DNA of 52,775 nucleotides. Origin: CAZWSC01 sp964636385 (GTDB lineage: Bacteria > Eisenbacteria > RBG-16-71-46 > CAIMUX01). Location of the stretch: NCBI GenBank assembly GCA_964636385.1, contig CAZWSC010000042.1:1-52775 (forward strand), read 5' to 3'. The notes below the pieces were generated by a model that saw only the letters and a program-made list of their open reading frames with translations, had not been told where the DNA came from and did no database searches. The translations under genes and the position numbers were made by a program. Of this stretch, positions 1 to 8,562 are shown piece after piece. Each line of letters opens with the position of its first letter. Position 1 is the first letter of the stretch.

Positions 1-303
1 CGGGTTCCGGCTCGGGGTCCGGTTCTGGCTCCGGTTCCGGTTCGGGTTCGGGTTCCGGCTCGGGGTCCGGTTCTGGCTCCGGTTCCGGTTCGGGATCAGG
101 TTCCGGCTCGGGTTCCGGATCAGGCTCGGGTTCCGGATCAGGATCGGGTTCCGGATCAGGATCGGGTTCCGGATCAGGCTCGGGTTCCGGCTCTGGCTCA
201 GGTTCCGGCTCTGGCTCAGGTTCCGGCTCGGGATCCGGGTCCGGTTCTGGCTCTGGATCGGGCTCAGGTTCCGGTTCGGGTTCCGGGTCAGGTTCGGGAT
301 CCG
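1..303 (-). repeat. In-frame tandem repeat coding for (Asp/Glu-Pro)n
   Basis: About 300 bases are built from imperfect 6- to 15-base units of the type GGTTCCGGCTCG or GGTTCCGGATCAGG on the plus strand. Read on the minus strand in frame with the secreted protein, they give about 100 residues of alternating Pro with Glu or Asp. The repeat extends past the left edge. Such acidic Pro-rich tails often act as stiff, extended spacers between a catalytic part and a C-terminal cell-surface sorting or binding part; that role is inferred. Slipped-strand length change between strains is expected. Confidence 0.85.
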
Positions 304-2338
304 GCTGTGGCGCGAGGGTGCGTGCGATGGGTGAGTTTGACAGGCCGCCTGTGTTCCCGGCCTGGTCGACCAGTCGCACACAGAACCCGTAGAGACTGTC
401 CGGCTGGAGACCCTCGAACATGTAGGTCTGAGTGGCTCCGGGCAGAAGGGGCTCCGGAAGGGGGGCGTCCGGGGCAGTACCCTCCAGCCATTGACTCTCA
501 TCGGTGATCGGGCCGCCGGGTGTCCTCCGTATGAGAAGCCCGGCAGCCGTACCATCGAGCGAATCGTCGCCGGTTGACGTCCACTCGAGCTCTATCCAGG
601 TCAGGCCCCGGTCGAGAACCCTCAGATCGTCCACGGCAGCGGGGGGGATCGTGTCCTGCTGGGGAGGATCTGTCTGTGCCGACGCGGCATTGGACAATCC
701 GGGTTCGAGCCGCCCGTAGACTCTGTTCCTCAGGCCAAAGTGGTAGATCGTGCCGGGCTCGAGGCCTTCAACCATGATCTGCATCTCGGAGCCGGGAGAC
801 GGGATGACGGGTCCTCCTGCATACGGGATGGCCTCATCCCAGTTCGCGGCTGTCAAAGGCTGGAGCGCGTACCGCAGCTCGATACTCCCGACTGGGGACG
901 GCTGTCCAGGCGGAGCAGTGAAACTGATCCGCGCCGCCCCGGCACCTTCGGGCGCTGCCTGCAGGTCTCCCACAGTCTGCCAGAAACCGAATCGGGAATC
1001 CCATCGTCCGACTCCGTTGACCGCCCGCGTCTCATTCGGGTTCACCTCCACGAAGCCCTTTGTGAACTCCCTCACGTAGAGCGTGTCCACCGCGCCGGAA
1101 CCAGGGTATGTCTCCCGGAAGTATCCTCCCAGCGGAGTTCCGAAGTCCCAGTCGTACTCCGGTTGCCAGCGCAGTCTCCACTCGTCGAAAGTGAAGGCGA
1201 AGTAGCCCTCGCCGAGCATGGAAGTGCCCAGGCCAAGCCTCTTCAGGCGCTCGGCGTATGGAGGGTTGTTGAAGCTGGGCATCACCTGGAGGATGGTACG
1301 GCCCCATCCGCTCTGTTCATCCTGGCCGACGGGGTTCAGGAAGGCTTCGGCCCACCCGTATCCTGTGCCTGTGACAGGCCCGCCCGGACGCCGCCATCCA
1401 TAGAATCCTCCCCACCAGTCCTCCCAGTCCCGCCTGTACCATGACAGCCATCCCTCGAGCTTCACTCCGTTCACCCTGTCCCGCCACCACGGAACGGTGT
1501 GCGAGTGCCCCCCGTTCATCAGGATGACAAGGGTCCCTCCGGCCTCCGACCCGAGCTGCAGCGGCTCAAGGCCTTCCCAGAAGAGCTCGTTCATCTCCCT
1601 GAAGAGTTCGCTGAGGGGATCCGCGTTGCCACCATCCGCGCAGTTGCTGTACACGCCCAGGATCTCGCCGTCCTGCTTCGGATCGGCATACCGGTAGTCC
1701 GGCACATTCCAGAGGGAAGGGCAGTCGACGAGCACCTCGAGCATGATCCCCTGGTATGCGCTGCTTCCAGGCCCCCATCTCTCCCACATCTGGTTCCCGA
1801 GCACTATCTGGGGAATTGCCACGTCCACGAGCCACTCAACGTAGGTCTTGCCTCTCGACGTCCCGTACTGACCCCTGGGGCAGTGTCGAGTCCAGTTCGC
1901 GGCGCGCTGGTTCCACTCCTCGATGATCTTCCCCTCGTTCGTACGGAGGTACCAGTCCACACCCAGTTTCTGGTTCTCCATGGCGTAGAACTGGGCCAGG
2001 CGCTGGAGGCTTCGTGTCGTGTCGGCATGCCACCACGTCTGGTTCTCATCCCACTTGACGAACCCCTGGGGCATCCAGGGAACGAAGAGCTGTATATCCG
2101 GATTCCTCTGCCTGATCTGGGCCACCCTGGCCGGACCCGGGCAGAACAGGACGACCTTGTCGTACCATGCCAGGGTGTCCAGCTGTGCGCTGGTCATGTG
2201 CCCCACCCTCATCGTGTAGAGGGCGACCTTGGGATAGTTCTCCTCACCGCGTTTCGCCCCCGCCTGCCCGGGGGCCAGGAGGGAGAGAAGCACGCAGACC
2301 GGAACAAGGAGGGTGGATGAGAATCTGAGCAGGCGCAT
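1..2338 (-). CDS. Secreted putative glycosyl-hydrolase-like protein with FnIII modules and Asp/Glu-Pro repeat tail (3' end outside window)
   Basis: An open minus-strand frame of at least 779 codons begins at the ATG at 2338 and runs off the left edge, so the C terminus is missing. Residues 1-28 are a clear signal peptide (basic start, Leu/Val-rich core, then AGA). Residues ~35-445 are Trp/Tyr-rich and resemble the hypothetical glycosyl hydrolase (GHL15-like) TIM-barrel proteins, with a VDWYLR stretch, an EVLVD stretch at the expected barrel-strand position and a NGGHSH stretch. Residues ~462-555 and ~566-675 look like fibronectin type III modules, each ending in a Tyr-x-Phe type strand. From ~679 on, only Asp/Glu and Pro alternate. 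It is transcribed divergently from the HtrA-type gene. No substrate can be named, and catalytic residues were not assigned. The enzyme-family call is an inference; secretion and modular build are seen directly. Confidence 0.6.
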   Translation of the reverse strand, partial: MRLLRFSSTLLVPVCVLLSLLAPGQAGAKRGEENYPKVALYTMRVGHMTSAQLDTLAWYDKVVLFCPGPARVAQIRQRNPDIQLFVPWMPQGFVKWDENQTWWHADTTRSLQRLAQFYAMENQKLGVDWYLRTNEGKIIEEWNQRAANWTRHCPRGQYGTSRGKTYVEWLVDVAIPQIVLGNQMWERWGPGSSAYQGIMLEVLVDCPSLWNVPDYRYADPKQDGEILGVYSNCADGGNADPLSELFREMNELFWEGLEPLQLGSEAGGTLVILMNGGHSHTVPWWRDRVNGVKLEGWLSWYRRDWEDWWGGFYGWRRPGGPVTGTGYGWAEAFLNPVGQDEQSGWGRTILQVMPSFNNPPYAERLKRLGLGTSMLGEGYFAFTFDEWRLRWQPEYDWDFGTPLGGYFRETYPGSGAVDTLYVREFTKGFVEVNPNETRAVNGVGRWDSRFGFWQTVGDLQAAPEGAGAARISFTAPPGQPSPVGSIELRYALQPLTAANWDEAIPYAGGPVIPSPGSEMQIMVEGLEPGTIYHFGLRNRVYGRLEPGLSNAASAQTDPPQQDTIPPAAVDDLRVLDRGLTWIELEWTSTGDDSLDGTAAGLLIRRTPGGPITDESQWLEGTAPDAPLPEPLLPGATQTYMFEGLQPDSLYGFCVRLVDQAGNTGGLSNSPIARTLAPQPDPEPDPEPEPEPEPDPEPEPDPDPEPEPEPEPEPEPEPEPEPDPEPDPDPEPDPDPEPEPDPEPEPEPDPEPEPEPEPDPEPEPEPEPEPEPEPDPEPEP

Positions 2339-2624
2339 CTTGGATGACGCCTGTCAAGCCAGGTGCCAGCCGGGTCACAGGACCGGGGTTTTCGGAACGC
2401 TGCAACTTCATGCAGGTAAAAGCTTCCGTGGGCACTGCCTCGCAGCCTCCTCTTGGTGGTTCTCACGTAGCGTGCAGTCTGCACGGCCCGATGCGAAAAG
2501 CAGGCGGAGAGCCGGCAGGAAACGGATGCAAATCGGAAGGGCCCGGGCTAATCTGGGCCTCTTTCCAGGAGGGATGATCTTGCTCGGTCCGTCGAACCGG
2601 AGGCGCGTAAGCCACAGCTTTCCC

Positions 2625-3932
2625 ATGGTGACAACTGACAGAAATCCCAGGAACGGAAGCGGGCGGTTCCCGTCAATCCTGATTCTCCTGGCTCTCTTCG
2701 CCGTCGGCGCCGTCGGCGGCGCACTGGTCTCGTATCTGCGTACACCGGCGGAAGATGTCACCGGGAGAGGGGAGGCGGGCGAAAGCACTCCCGCATCCGC
2801 GGATCATGACCATCAACCCGGCGAGGCCATGCCCCTCCCCGAAGAAGCGGATAGCCCGGAACGGCGGACACGGGTGGACCTGATCCACGAGGCGGGCGGG
2901 GAGATCATGCTCAGCAGGGGCAACGCAATCTCCCGGGCCGCGCATGCGGCCGCCCCCGCCGTGGTGACTGTAGGTGTCACGAAGACCCGCCTGGTGCGCG
3001 GACAGCGCGCTCCCCTCGATCCATTCGAGCTCTTCTTCAACCGCTATCTCCCCGGTGTCGTCTACGAGCAGAAGATCCCCGGGATCGGAAGCGGTCTCAT
3101 AGTCGACCCGACAGGGATCGTCCTGACTAACGAGCACGTTGTCCGGGACGCCAGGGAGATCAAGATCATCCTCAATGACGGAAGAACCCTGGAAGCTCGC
3201 CTTGTGGGGGCAGACCCGAACTACGACCTGGCCGTGCTTAAGGTGGATGCGGATGACCTCCCTTCCATCGCGCTTGGCAACTCCGACGATCTGACTGTGG
3301 GGGAGTGGGCCATCGCCATCGGGAGTCCCTTCGGCTTCTACCTCAACGATGCACAGCCCACTGTCACCGTCGGTGTCATTTCCGCCCTTCACAGGGACGT
3401 GAAGCCTGACGGAGAGACCACTGCGATCTACAAGGACATGATCCAGACAGATGCTGCGATCAACCCCGGGAACTCCGGGGGGCCGCTGCTGAATGCCCTC
3501 GGCGAGGTGATCGGGATCAATACCTTCATTTTTACCCAGGGCGGCGGCTCCCTTGGGATAGGCTTCGCCATCCCCATCAACACGGCTGTCCGGGTGGCCA
3601 GGGAGATCATCAAGTACGGCCGGGCGCGGCCTGTGTGGATCGGGGTCTACGCCCAGCAGATCTCCCCCTGGATCGCGGGGCAACTCGGCCTCAGGGATCC
3701 CCGCGGGCTCCTCGTCTCCAGGATCGAGGGGGGATCGCCCGCGGATCGTGCGGATCTGCGGGTCATGGATATCATTCGTGCCGTGAACGGCAGGCCGGTC
3801 TCGAGCGCACAGGAAGCGACGCGCACCATCTTCGGGGCGCAGGTTGGGGACGTGCTGACGTTCGCAGTTGAGAGGCAGGGAGAGATCCACGAGATTCCTG
3901 TCACGGTGGAGGCCGCCCCGACAGGACAGTAA
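2625..3932 (+). CDS. htrA: HtrA/Deg-family membrane-anchored serine protease
   Basis: The 435-residue product has a short basic N terminus, one hydrophobic segment (about residues 15-38) and then a trypsin-like domain. The triad is visible: His171 in TNEHVV, Asp201 in NYDLAVLK and Ser284 in NPGNSGGP. One PDZ domain follows (about 335-430, starting WIGVYAQ). A single PDZ and an uncleaved-looking anchor resemble DegS or HtrA of other phyla more than two-PDZ DegP. It should degrade or sense misfolded proteins in the periplasm. The start is uncertain: the ATG at 2625 is used; an in-frame ATG at 2574 sits directly on an AGGAGGG with no spacing, and the frame stays open to 2313. Family is certain; substrate and sigma-E-type signalling are not shown. 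Confidence 0.93.
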   Translation: MVTTDRNPRNGSGRFPSILILLALFAVGAVGGALVSYLRTPAEDVTGRGEAGESTPASADHDHQPGEAMPLPEEADSPERRTRVDLIHEAGGEIMLSRGNAISRAAHAAAPAVVTVGVTKTRLVRGQRAPLDPFELFFNRYLPGVVYEQKIPGIGSGLIVDPTGIVLTNEHVVRDAREIKIILNDGRTLEARLVGADPNYDLAVLKVDADDLPSIALGNSDDLTVGEWAIAIGSPFGFYLNDAQPTVTVGVISALHRDVKPDGETTAIYKDMIQTDAAINPGNSGGPLLNALGEVIGINTFIFTQGGGSLGIGFAIPINTAVRVAREIIKYGRARPVWIGVYAQQISPWIAGQLGLRDPRGLLVSRIEGGSPADRADLRVMDIIRAVNGRPVSSAQEATRTIFGAQVGDVLTFAVERQGEIHEIPVTVEAAPTGQ

Positions 3933-4058
3933 GCTTCCGTCTGTCTGCTGTCACGCATGGTCCGTGCAGGGATGGCGCATCAGAATCACTGAAGACGGGG
4001 AAGGCCGCGGGAAGCAGGCCGGAGGGACTCCCGGCAGGAACGGAAGGAGGATTCCGAG

Positions 4059-5369
4059 GTGATCCGACGCTACACGCGTCCCGTGATGGAGGCGATCTTC
4101 GAGGAAAAGGCGCGGTTCGGTGTATGGCTCGAGGTGGAGCTTGCACACCTGGAGACACTGGAACAGGCCAGCGTCGCCCCCGCAGGGACGGCTGCCGCGG
4201 CCCGCAGGAACGCCAGGTTCGATGTCGGCCGGATAGACGAGCTGGAGCGCGAGCTGCACCACGATGTTGTCGCCTTCCTGACTGCGGTGGGGGAAAACCT
4301 GGGCCAGGAAAAGGCCTGGCTCCACTACGGCATGACCTCCTCGGACCTCACCGACACTGCCCAGGCGATCATGCTCTGCAGGGCCGGAAAGCCCGTCCTG
4401 GAGAGCGTCAGGGCGCTGGGTGTGCGGCTGCGATCCCTGGCCCTGGAGCACAGGGGGACCGTCTGCGTGGGGCGGACACACGGTGTTCATGCAGAGCCAA
4501 GCAGCTTCGGGTACAAGCTTCTCACCTGGTACTCGGAGCTGGGCAGGCAGTACAGGCGTCTGGAAGCCGCCTTCGATCAGATCGCCTTCGGGAAGATCTC
4601 AGGGGCCGTGGGGACTGCGGTCCACCTGGATCCCCGCCTCGAGGAGGAGACACTAGGCAGCCTGGGGCTTCGTCCCGAGCCTGCGGCCACACAGGTTGTC
4701 CCGCGCGACCGGCACGCCGAACTCCTCTGCGCCCTGGCCAATCTCGGCGCGTCGCTCGAGCGTTTCGCCGTCGAGATCCGGCACCTGCAGCGGACGGAAG
4801 TGCGTGAAGTCGAGGAGCCTTTCGGCAGGGGACAGAAGGGATCCTCCGCGATGCCTCACAAGCGCAATCCGATCCTGTGTGAGCGGGTGTCCGGCCTGGC
4901 GCGGGTCCTCAGAACCAACGCCATGGCGGCCCTCGAGAATGTCGCCCTCTGGCACGAGCGGGACATCAGCCACTCCTCGGTTGAGAGGGTCATCCTTCCC
5001 GACAGCCTGATACTCGCCGACTATCTCCTGGACCGCTTCCGCTTCGTGATGGACGGCCTTGTGGTCTTTCCGGAACGTATGCGCGCAAACCTGGATTCGA
5101 CCGGAGGGCTTGTCTACTCCCAGCGGGTCCTGCTCTCCCTGGCTGTCACACTCGGCAGCCGCGAAGATGCCTACCGGATCGTGCAGCGCTGCGCCATGGA
5201 GACCTGGACGGAGGGCGGGAGCTTCCGGGAAAGGCTGGCCGCCGATCAGGATGTTGCGTCCCGCATGAGCGAGGCTGAACTGGACACACTGTTCGATCCG
5301 GCCTACTACCTGAGGAACCTTCACTGTCTGTATGACCGGGTCCTGGCAGATCCCTGGGAGGCGGACTGA
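4059..5369 (+). CDS. purB: Adenylosuccinate lyase
   Basis: PurB (436 residues) cleaves SAICAR to AICAR and adenylosuccinate to AMP, so it acts twice in purine synthesis. Fumarase/aspartase superfamily landmarks are present: TSSDLTDT near residue 92, GRTHGVHAEP near 138-147 and the signature loop SSAMPHKRNP near 262-272 that carries the catalytic Ser. Length fits the family. The GTG start at 4059 follows GGAAGGAGG with 8 bases spacing. It opens a purine cluster: purL begins 3 bases after the stop. The 126-base gap upstream from htrA holds short GC-rich inverted repeats but no convincing riboswitch or promoter. Confidence 0.96.
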   Translation: MIRRYTRPVMEAIFEEKARFGVWLEVELAHLETLEQASVAPAGTAAAARRNARFDVGRIDELERELHHDVVAFLTAVGENLGQEKAWLHYGMTSSDLTDTAQAIMLCRAGKPVLESVRALGVRLRSLALEHRGTVCVGRTHGVHAEPSSFGYKLLTWYSELGRQYRRLEAAFDQIAFGKISGAVGTAVHLDPRLEEETLGSLGLRPEPAATQVVPRDRHAELLCALANLGASLERFAVEIRHLQRTEVREVEEPFGRGQKGSSAMPHKRNPILCERVSGLARVLRTNAMAALENVALWHERDISHSSVERVILPDSLILADYLLDRFRFVMDGLVVFPERMRANLDSTGGLVYSQRVLLSLAVTLGSREDAYRIVQRCAMETWTEGGSFRERLAADQDVASRMSEAELDTLFDPAYYLRNLHCLYDRVLADPWEAD

Positions 5370-5372
5370 CAC

Positions 5373-7730
5373 ATGCACGTAAGCATCCTTGGCCTGAACG
5401 ACGATCAGATCCGCGAACTGACATCCAGGCTGGGCCTCACCCTTTCGGTGGAGGAGTGGCGTCACCTGGCAGCCGGCCTGGATCGTGATCCCACCCTGCC
5501 TGAGGCGTTCCTGTTCGATGTGGGCTTGAGCGAGCACTGTTCGTACAAGAGCAGCCGTGCGCTCCTGAAGAAGCACCTGCCTCCGCTCGCCTCGCACGTG
5601 GTCCTGGGTCCCGGAGAGGACTCCGGGATCGTCAGCCTGGGGGAGTGGAAGGGCGAGGAGTGGGTTCTCGTGGTCGCTCACGAGAGCCACAATCATCCTT
5701 CACAGGTCCTGCCGGTCGAGGGAGCGGCAACAGGGATAGGCGGGATCGTACGCGACGTCTACTGCATGGGCGCTGACGTCATCGGCGTGCTGGACGGCCT
5801 GCGGTTCGGGGATCCCGACGGACCGAACGGCACCCGCTGTCGTGCGATAGCGCGGGGCGTCATCCGAGGAATCTCGGAGTACGGGAACGCCCTGGGCGTG
5901 CCGAACCTGGGCGGCGATGTGGTCTTCCGCAGCGGCTTCGACGACAACTGCCTCGTAAACGTGGTTGCACTCGGGATAATGCCCAGGCGCCGCCTGATCC
6001 GAAGCCGCGTCCCCGAGGAGGCCCGGCGCGAACCGTACATCCTCGTTCTCACCGGGAAGCCGACCGACAGCACCGGGCTGGGCGGGGCCTCCTTCGCCTC
6101 GCAGATCCTGGACGATACAGGCGAAAGGGACAACAGGGGTGCGGTGCAGATCCACGATCCCTTCCTGAAGCGTGTGCTGGCCGAGGCGATGCAGGAAGCC
6201 TTCTCCTGGGCTGAGGAGAACGGCGTGCTTCTCGGCTGCAAGGACCTGGGCGCGGGCGGCCTCGGAGGCGCGTCCTCGGAACTCGTGCTGGCAGGCGGTT
6301 TCGGTGCGGAGATCGACCTCTCGTCCGTTCCCCAGGCGCTCCCTGATCTGCAGGCCCACCAGGTGCTCTGCGCGGAGACGCAGGAGCGCTATGTCTGGGC
6401 GATTCCCGGGCGGGCGGTCGATCCGTTCTGCGCAATCTTCAATGAGTCGTTCGAACTGGGGCGCGCCTGGCCTGGCGCCGCCGCGGCTGTGATCGGGCGC
6501 GTCCTGCCCGAGCCGGTCTACCGCTGCTTCTGGAAGGGCGAGATGGTCGTGGATCTCCCAGGCTCGATGCTCGAGACGCCGCCCCCACTCCACCGGCCGC
6601 AGTCTCCGCGCCCAGTCCCGGCAAAGGCATGCGACCCTCATCCGCCGGATGACTGGCAGGCGTGGGCGGCGGAACAGCTGACATCCTTCGATGCCTGCTC
6701 CCGGGCCCCGATCTTCCGCTTCTATGATCAGGAGGTTCGCGGAGAGGCCTTCTTCAGGCCGGGCGAGGCCGACGCCGGGATCTGCAGGCCGATCGCGGGA
6801 ACGGGCCTCGGTATCGCAGTCAGCCTGGACGGCAGCCCCGACTACGGCGCCCTCGATCCGTACTGGGCGGGTGCGCTGGCCGTCCTGGAGTCGGCGCGCA
6901 ACGTCGCCGCAACCGGCGCGAGGCCGCTTGCCATCACTGATTGCATGAATTTCGGCAATCCTGAAGACCCTGTCTGTCTGCAGGACTTCGAGGATGCCCT
7001 CGGAGGGATGGCCGATGCCTGCCGGGCCGTCGGATCGCCCGGTGATCCTGAGGAACCGCTGCCGATCGTGTCGGGGAATGTCTCCTTCTACAACCAGTCT
7101 GCGACGGGCCGCGCGATCCCTCCTTCCCCGATAGTCTGCTGCTACGGGATCATCCGGGATCATGTGAAGGCGGTAAGCCACAGGCTCAAGACACCGGGCA
7201 ACCACCTTCTCTTCACCGGGGTTCGAATGCGGGCCTGGGCCGGGCTTGCACGGGGCGCCGGCCGCGTCCCGCGTCCCGAACTCGTGCAGGAGGGCAGGGA
7301 GATCCGCCTCCTTCCGGACCTGATCGATGCGGGGCTCGTCGAAGCCTGCCATGACATATCGGAGGGGGGAACCCTGCGCGCCCTGTGGGAGATGATGGCC
7401 GGCGGGGACGACGCACCCTCGCCTCTCGGGATCGAGCTGGCTGTCGGTGCGCTTCAGGACCTGGCGGATGGTGTCGAGGTCCCGCATGAACTCCTGCTGA
7501 GCGAGAACTCCGGGTTCGTGCTGGAGGTGGAACAGCGGAACCTGAAGCGGGTGAAGCATGCCTTCGTTTCCGCGTCCCTCCCGATCGTGGATGCGGGGGT
7601 GGTGCTGGATGCGCCGCATCTCGTCGTGAACGGTCCCTCAGGTCATCTCTTCACGCTCGAGTCTGCGGCCCTGCATCGTGCGTGGGTGGGGAAGCTCGAG
7701 ACAATCACCCATTCAGATGGGGGGCGATAG
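5373..7730 (+). CDS. purL: Phosphoribosylformylglycinamidine synthase, large subunit
   Basis: PurL (785 residues) is the small bacterial/archaeal form of FGAM synthase, which needs separate PurQ and PurS subunits. It performs the ATP-dependent amidation of FGAR in the cytoplasm. Visible landmarks are LSEHCSYKSSR, HNHPSQVLPVEGAATG with the catalytic His region, GLGGASFAS, KDLGAGGLGGASSE, and, in the second half, ITDCMNFGNPE and SGNVSFYNQS. It is slightly longer than the usual 720-745 residues, mainly because of a Pro-rich linker near residues 390-425. The ATG at 5373 is 3 bases downstream of purB; the stop is 1 base before purQ. The short form makes a PurS partner necessary, which bears on the gene at 8559. 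Confidence 0.96.
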   Translation: MHVSILGLNDDQIRELTSRLGLTLSVEEWRHLAAGLDRDPTLPEAFLFDVGLSEHCSYKSSRALLKKHLPPLASHVVLGPGEDSGIVSLGEWKGEEWVLVVAHESHNHPSQVLPVEGAATGIGGIVRDVYCMGADVIGVLDGLRFGDPDGPNGTRCRAIARGVIRGISEYGNALGVPNLGGDVVFRSGFDDNCLVNVVALGIMPRRRLIRSRVPEEARREPYILVLTGKPTDSTGLGGASFASQILDDTGERDNRGAVQIHDPFLKRVLAEAMQEAFSWAEENGVLLGCKDLGAGGLGGASSELVLAGGFGAEIDLSSVPQALPDLQAHQVLCAETQERYVWAIPGRAVDPFCAIFNESFELGRAWPGAAAAVIGRVLPEPVYRCFWKGEMVVDLPGSMLETPPPLHRPQSPRPVPAKACDPHPPDDWQAWAAEQLTSFDACSRAPIFRFYDQEVRGEAFFRPGEADAGICRPIAGTGLGIAVSLDGSPDYGALDPYWAGALAVLESARNVAATGARPLAITDCMNFGNPEDPVCLQDFEDALGGMADACRAVGSPGDPEEPLPIVSGNVSFYNQSATGRAIPPSPIVCCYGIIRDHVKAVSHRLKTPGNHLLFTGVRMRAWAGLARGAGRVPRPELVQEGREIRLLPDLIDAGLVEACHDISEGGTLRALWEMMAGGDDAPSPLGIELAVGALQDLADGVEVPHELLLSENSGFVLEVEQRNLKRVKHAFVSASLPIVDAGVVLDAPHLVVNGPSGHLFTLESAALHRAWVGKLETITHSDGGR

Positions 7731-7731
7731 C

Positions 7732-8562
7732 ATGGGTGCCAGGGTTGCCGTGCTGCGTTTTCCCGGCAGCAACTGCGAGAACGAGACCCTCGAGGCTGTT
7801 TGCCGCGCCGGGATGGAAGGGCGAATCATACGCTGGAATGAACCACAGTGGGTGCTCGAGGAGTTCGCCGCCTTTATCCTGCCGGGTGGGTTCAGCTACC
7901 AGGACAGGATCCGTGCGGGGGCGGTTGCGGCCCGCCTTCCGATGCTCGATCACCTGACGCGCAGGGCGCGGGCGGGAGATCCGATTCTCGGCATCTGCAA
8001 TGGTGCGCAGATTCTCGCCGAGGCAGGCCTCGTGCCCGGGCCTTACAGCGGGGAGGCAGAGCCTGTGCGCCTCGCCCTCGCTCACAACGAGATCGAACAC
8101 AGGAACGGCTATTACACGCGCTGGGTCTTCCTCGCCCCCGGCCCGTCGTCGGGGGACTGTCTCTTCACCCGGGACCTGGAGGAGGCCGTTCCAATGCCGA
8201 TGGCTCACGGCGAGGGACGCTATGTGACGTGCGATCCCGAGCTCGAGCTCGAGATGGACAGACGGGCGACGCTCTGCTATGCGCACCCGGACGGAAGGTC
8301 GGCTCATTGCTTCCCGTGGAATCCGAACGGGAGTACGGCCGGGATGGCCGGGGTGGCGAACACTGGGGGGAACGTGCTGGCCCTGATGCCGCATCCCGAG
8401 CGGGCGCAGGTCCTGGCACAGGTTCCCGAGGATCTGCCCGGCCCGTGGGGCGATGCGCGCAGGCGCGGACGGCGCTTTGGAGATCTCTCCGGCGACGGCC
8501 CGGGTCTGGTGCTCTTCCGTGCTCTTGCCAGGACTCTGGCGCTGAGGGGGGGGAAACGATGA
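7732..8562 (+). CDS. purQ: Phosphoribosylformylglycinamidine synthase, glutaminase subunit
   Basis: PurQ (276 residues) is a class I glutamine amidotransferase that releases ammonia for PurL. The nucleophile Cys89 lies in LGICNGAQ; the His221 and Glu223 partners lie in LMPHPER. The oxyanion-side PGGFSYQDRIRAG motif is typical of PurQ. The ATG at 7732 was chosen because it follows the purL stop by one base, has a GGGGGG stretch before it and starts MGARVAVLRFPGSN, the normal PurQ N terminus; the frame is open further upstream inside purL. Its stop overlaps the next start (ATGA), so translation is probably coupled. It is somewhat longer than the ~225-residue Bacillus form. Confidence 0.95.
   Translation: MGARVAVLRFPGSNCENETLEAVCRAGMEGRIIRWNEPQWVLEEFAAFILPGGFSYQDRIRAGAVAARLPMLDHLTRRARAGDPILGICNGAQILAEAGLVPGPYSGEAEPVRLALAHNEIEHRNGYYTRWVFLAPGPSSGDCLFTRDLEEAVPMPMAHGEGRYVTCDPELELEMDRRATLCYAHPDGRSAHCFPWNPNGSTAGMAGVANTGGNVLALMPHPERAQVLAQVPEDLPGPWGDARRRGRRFGDLSGDGPGLVLFRALARTLALRGGKR

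Noticed and set aside
1..303. A Gly-Ser repeat protein on the plus strand
   Set aside because: The repeat reads as (Gly-Ser)n in a plus frame, but only the minus frame joins a long open frame with signal peptide and domains.
2313..2624. N-terminal extension of the HtrA-type protease
   Set aside because: The frame is open from 2313, but the extra residues are Arg/Gln-rich without a domain and precede the natural membrane anchor.
2673..3890. 405-codon minus-strand open frame opposite htrA
   Set aside because: The plus strand carries the full protease; the antisense frame has no recognisable domain.
3933..4058. Purine riboswitch or PurR operator before purB
   Set aside because: Only short GC inverted repeats are present; no conserved aptamer core was seen.
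5700..7619. 639-codon minus-strand open frame
   Set aside because: It is the GC-skew shadow of purL; composition is Arg/Gly/Pro-rich and shows no family motif.
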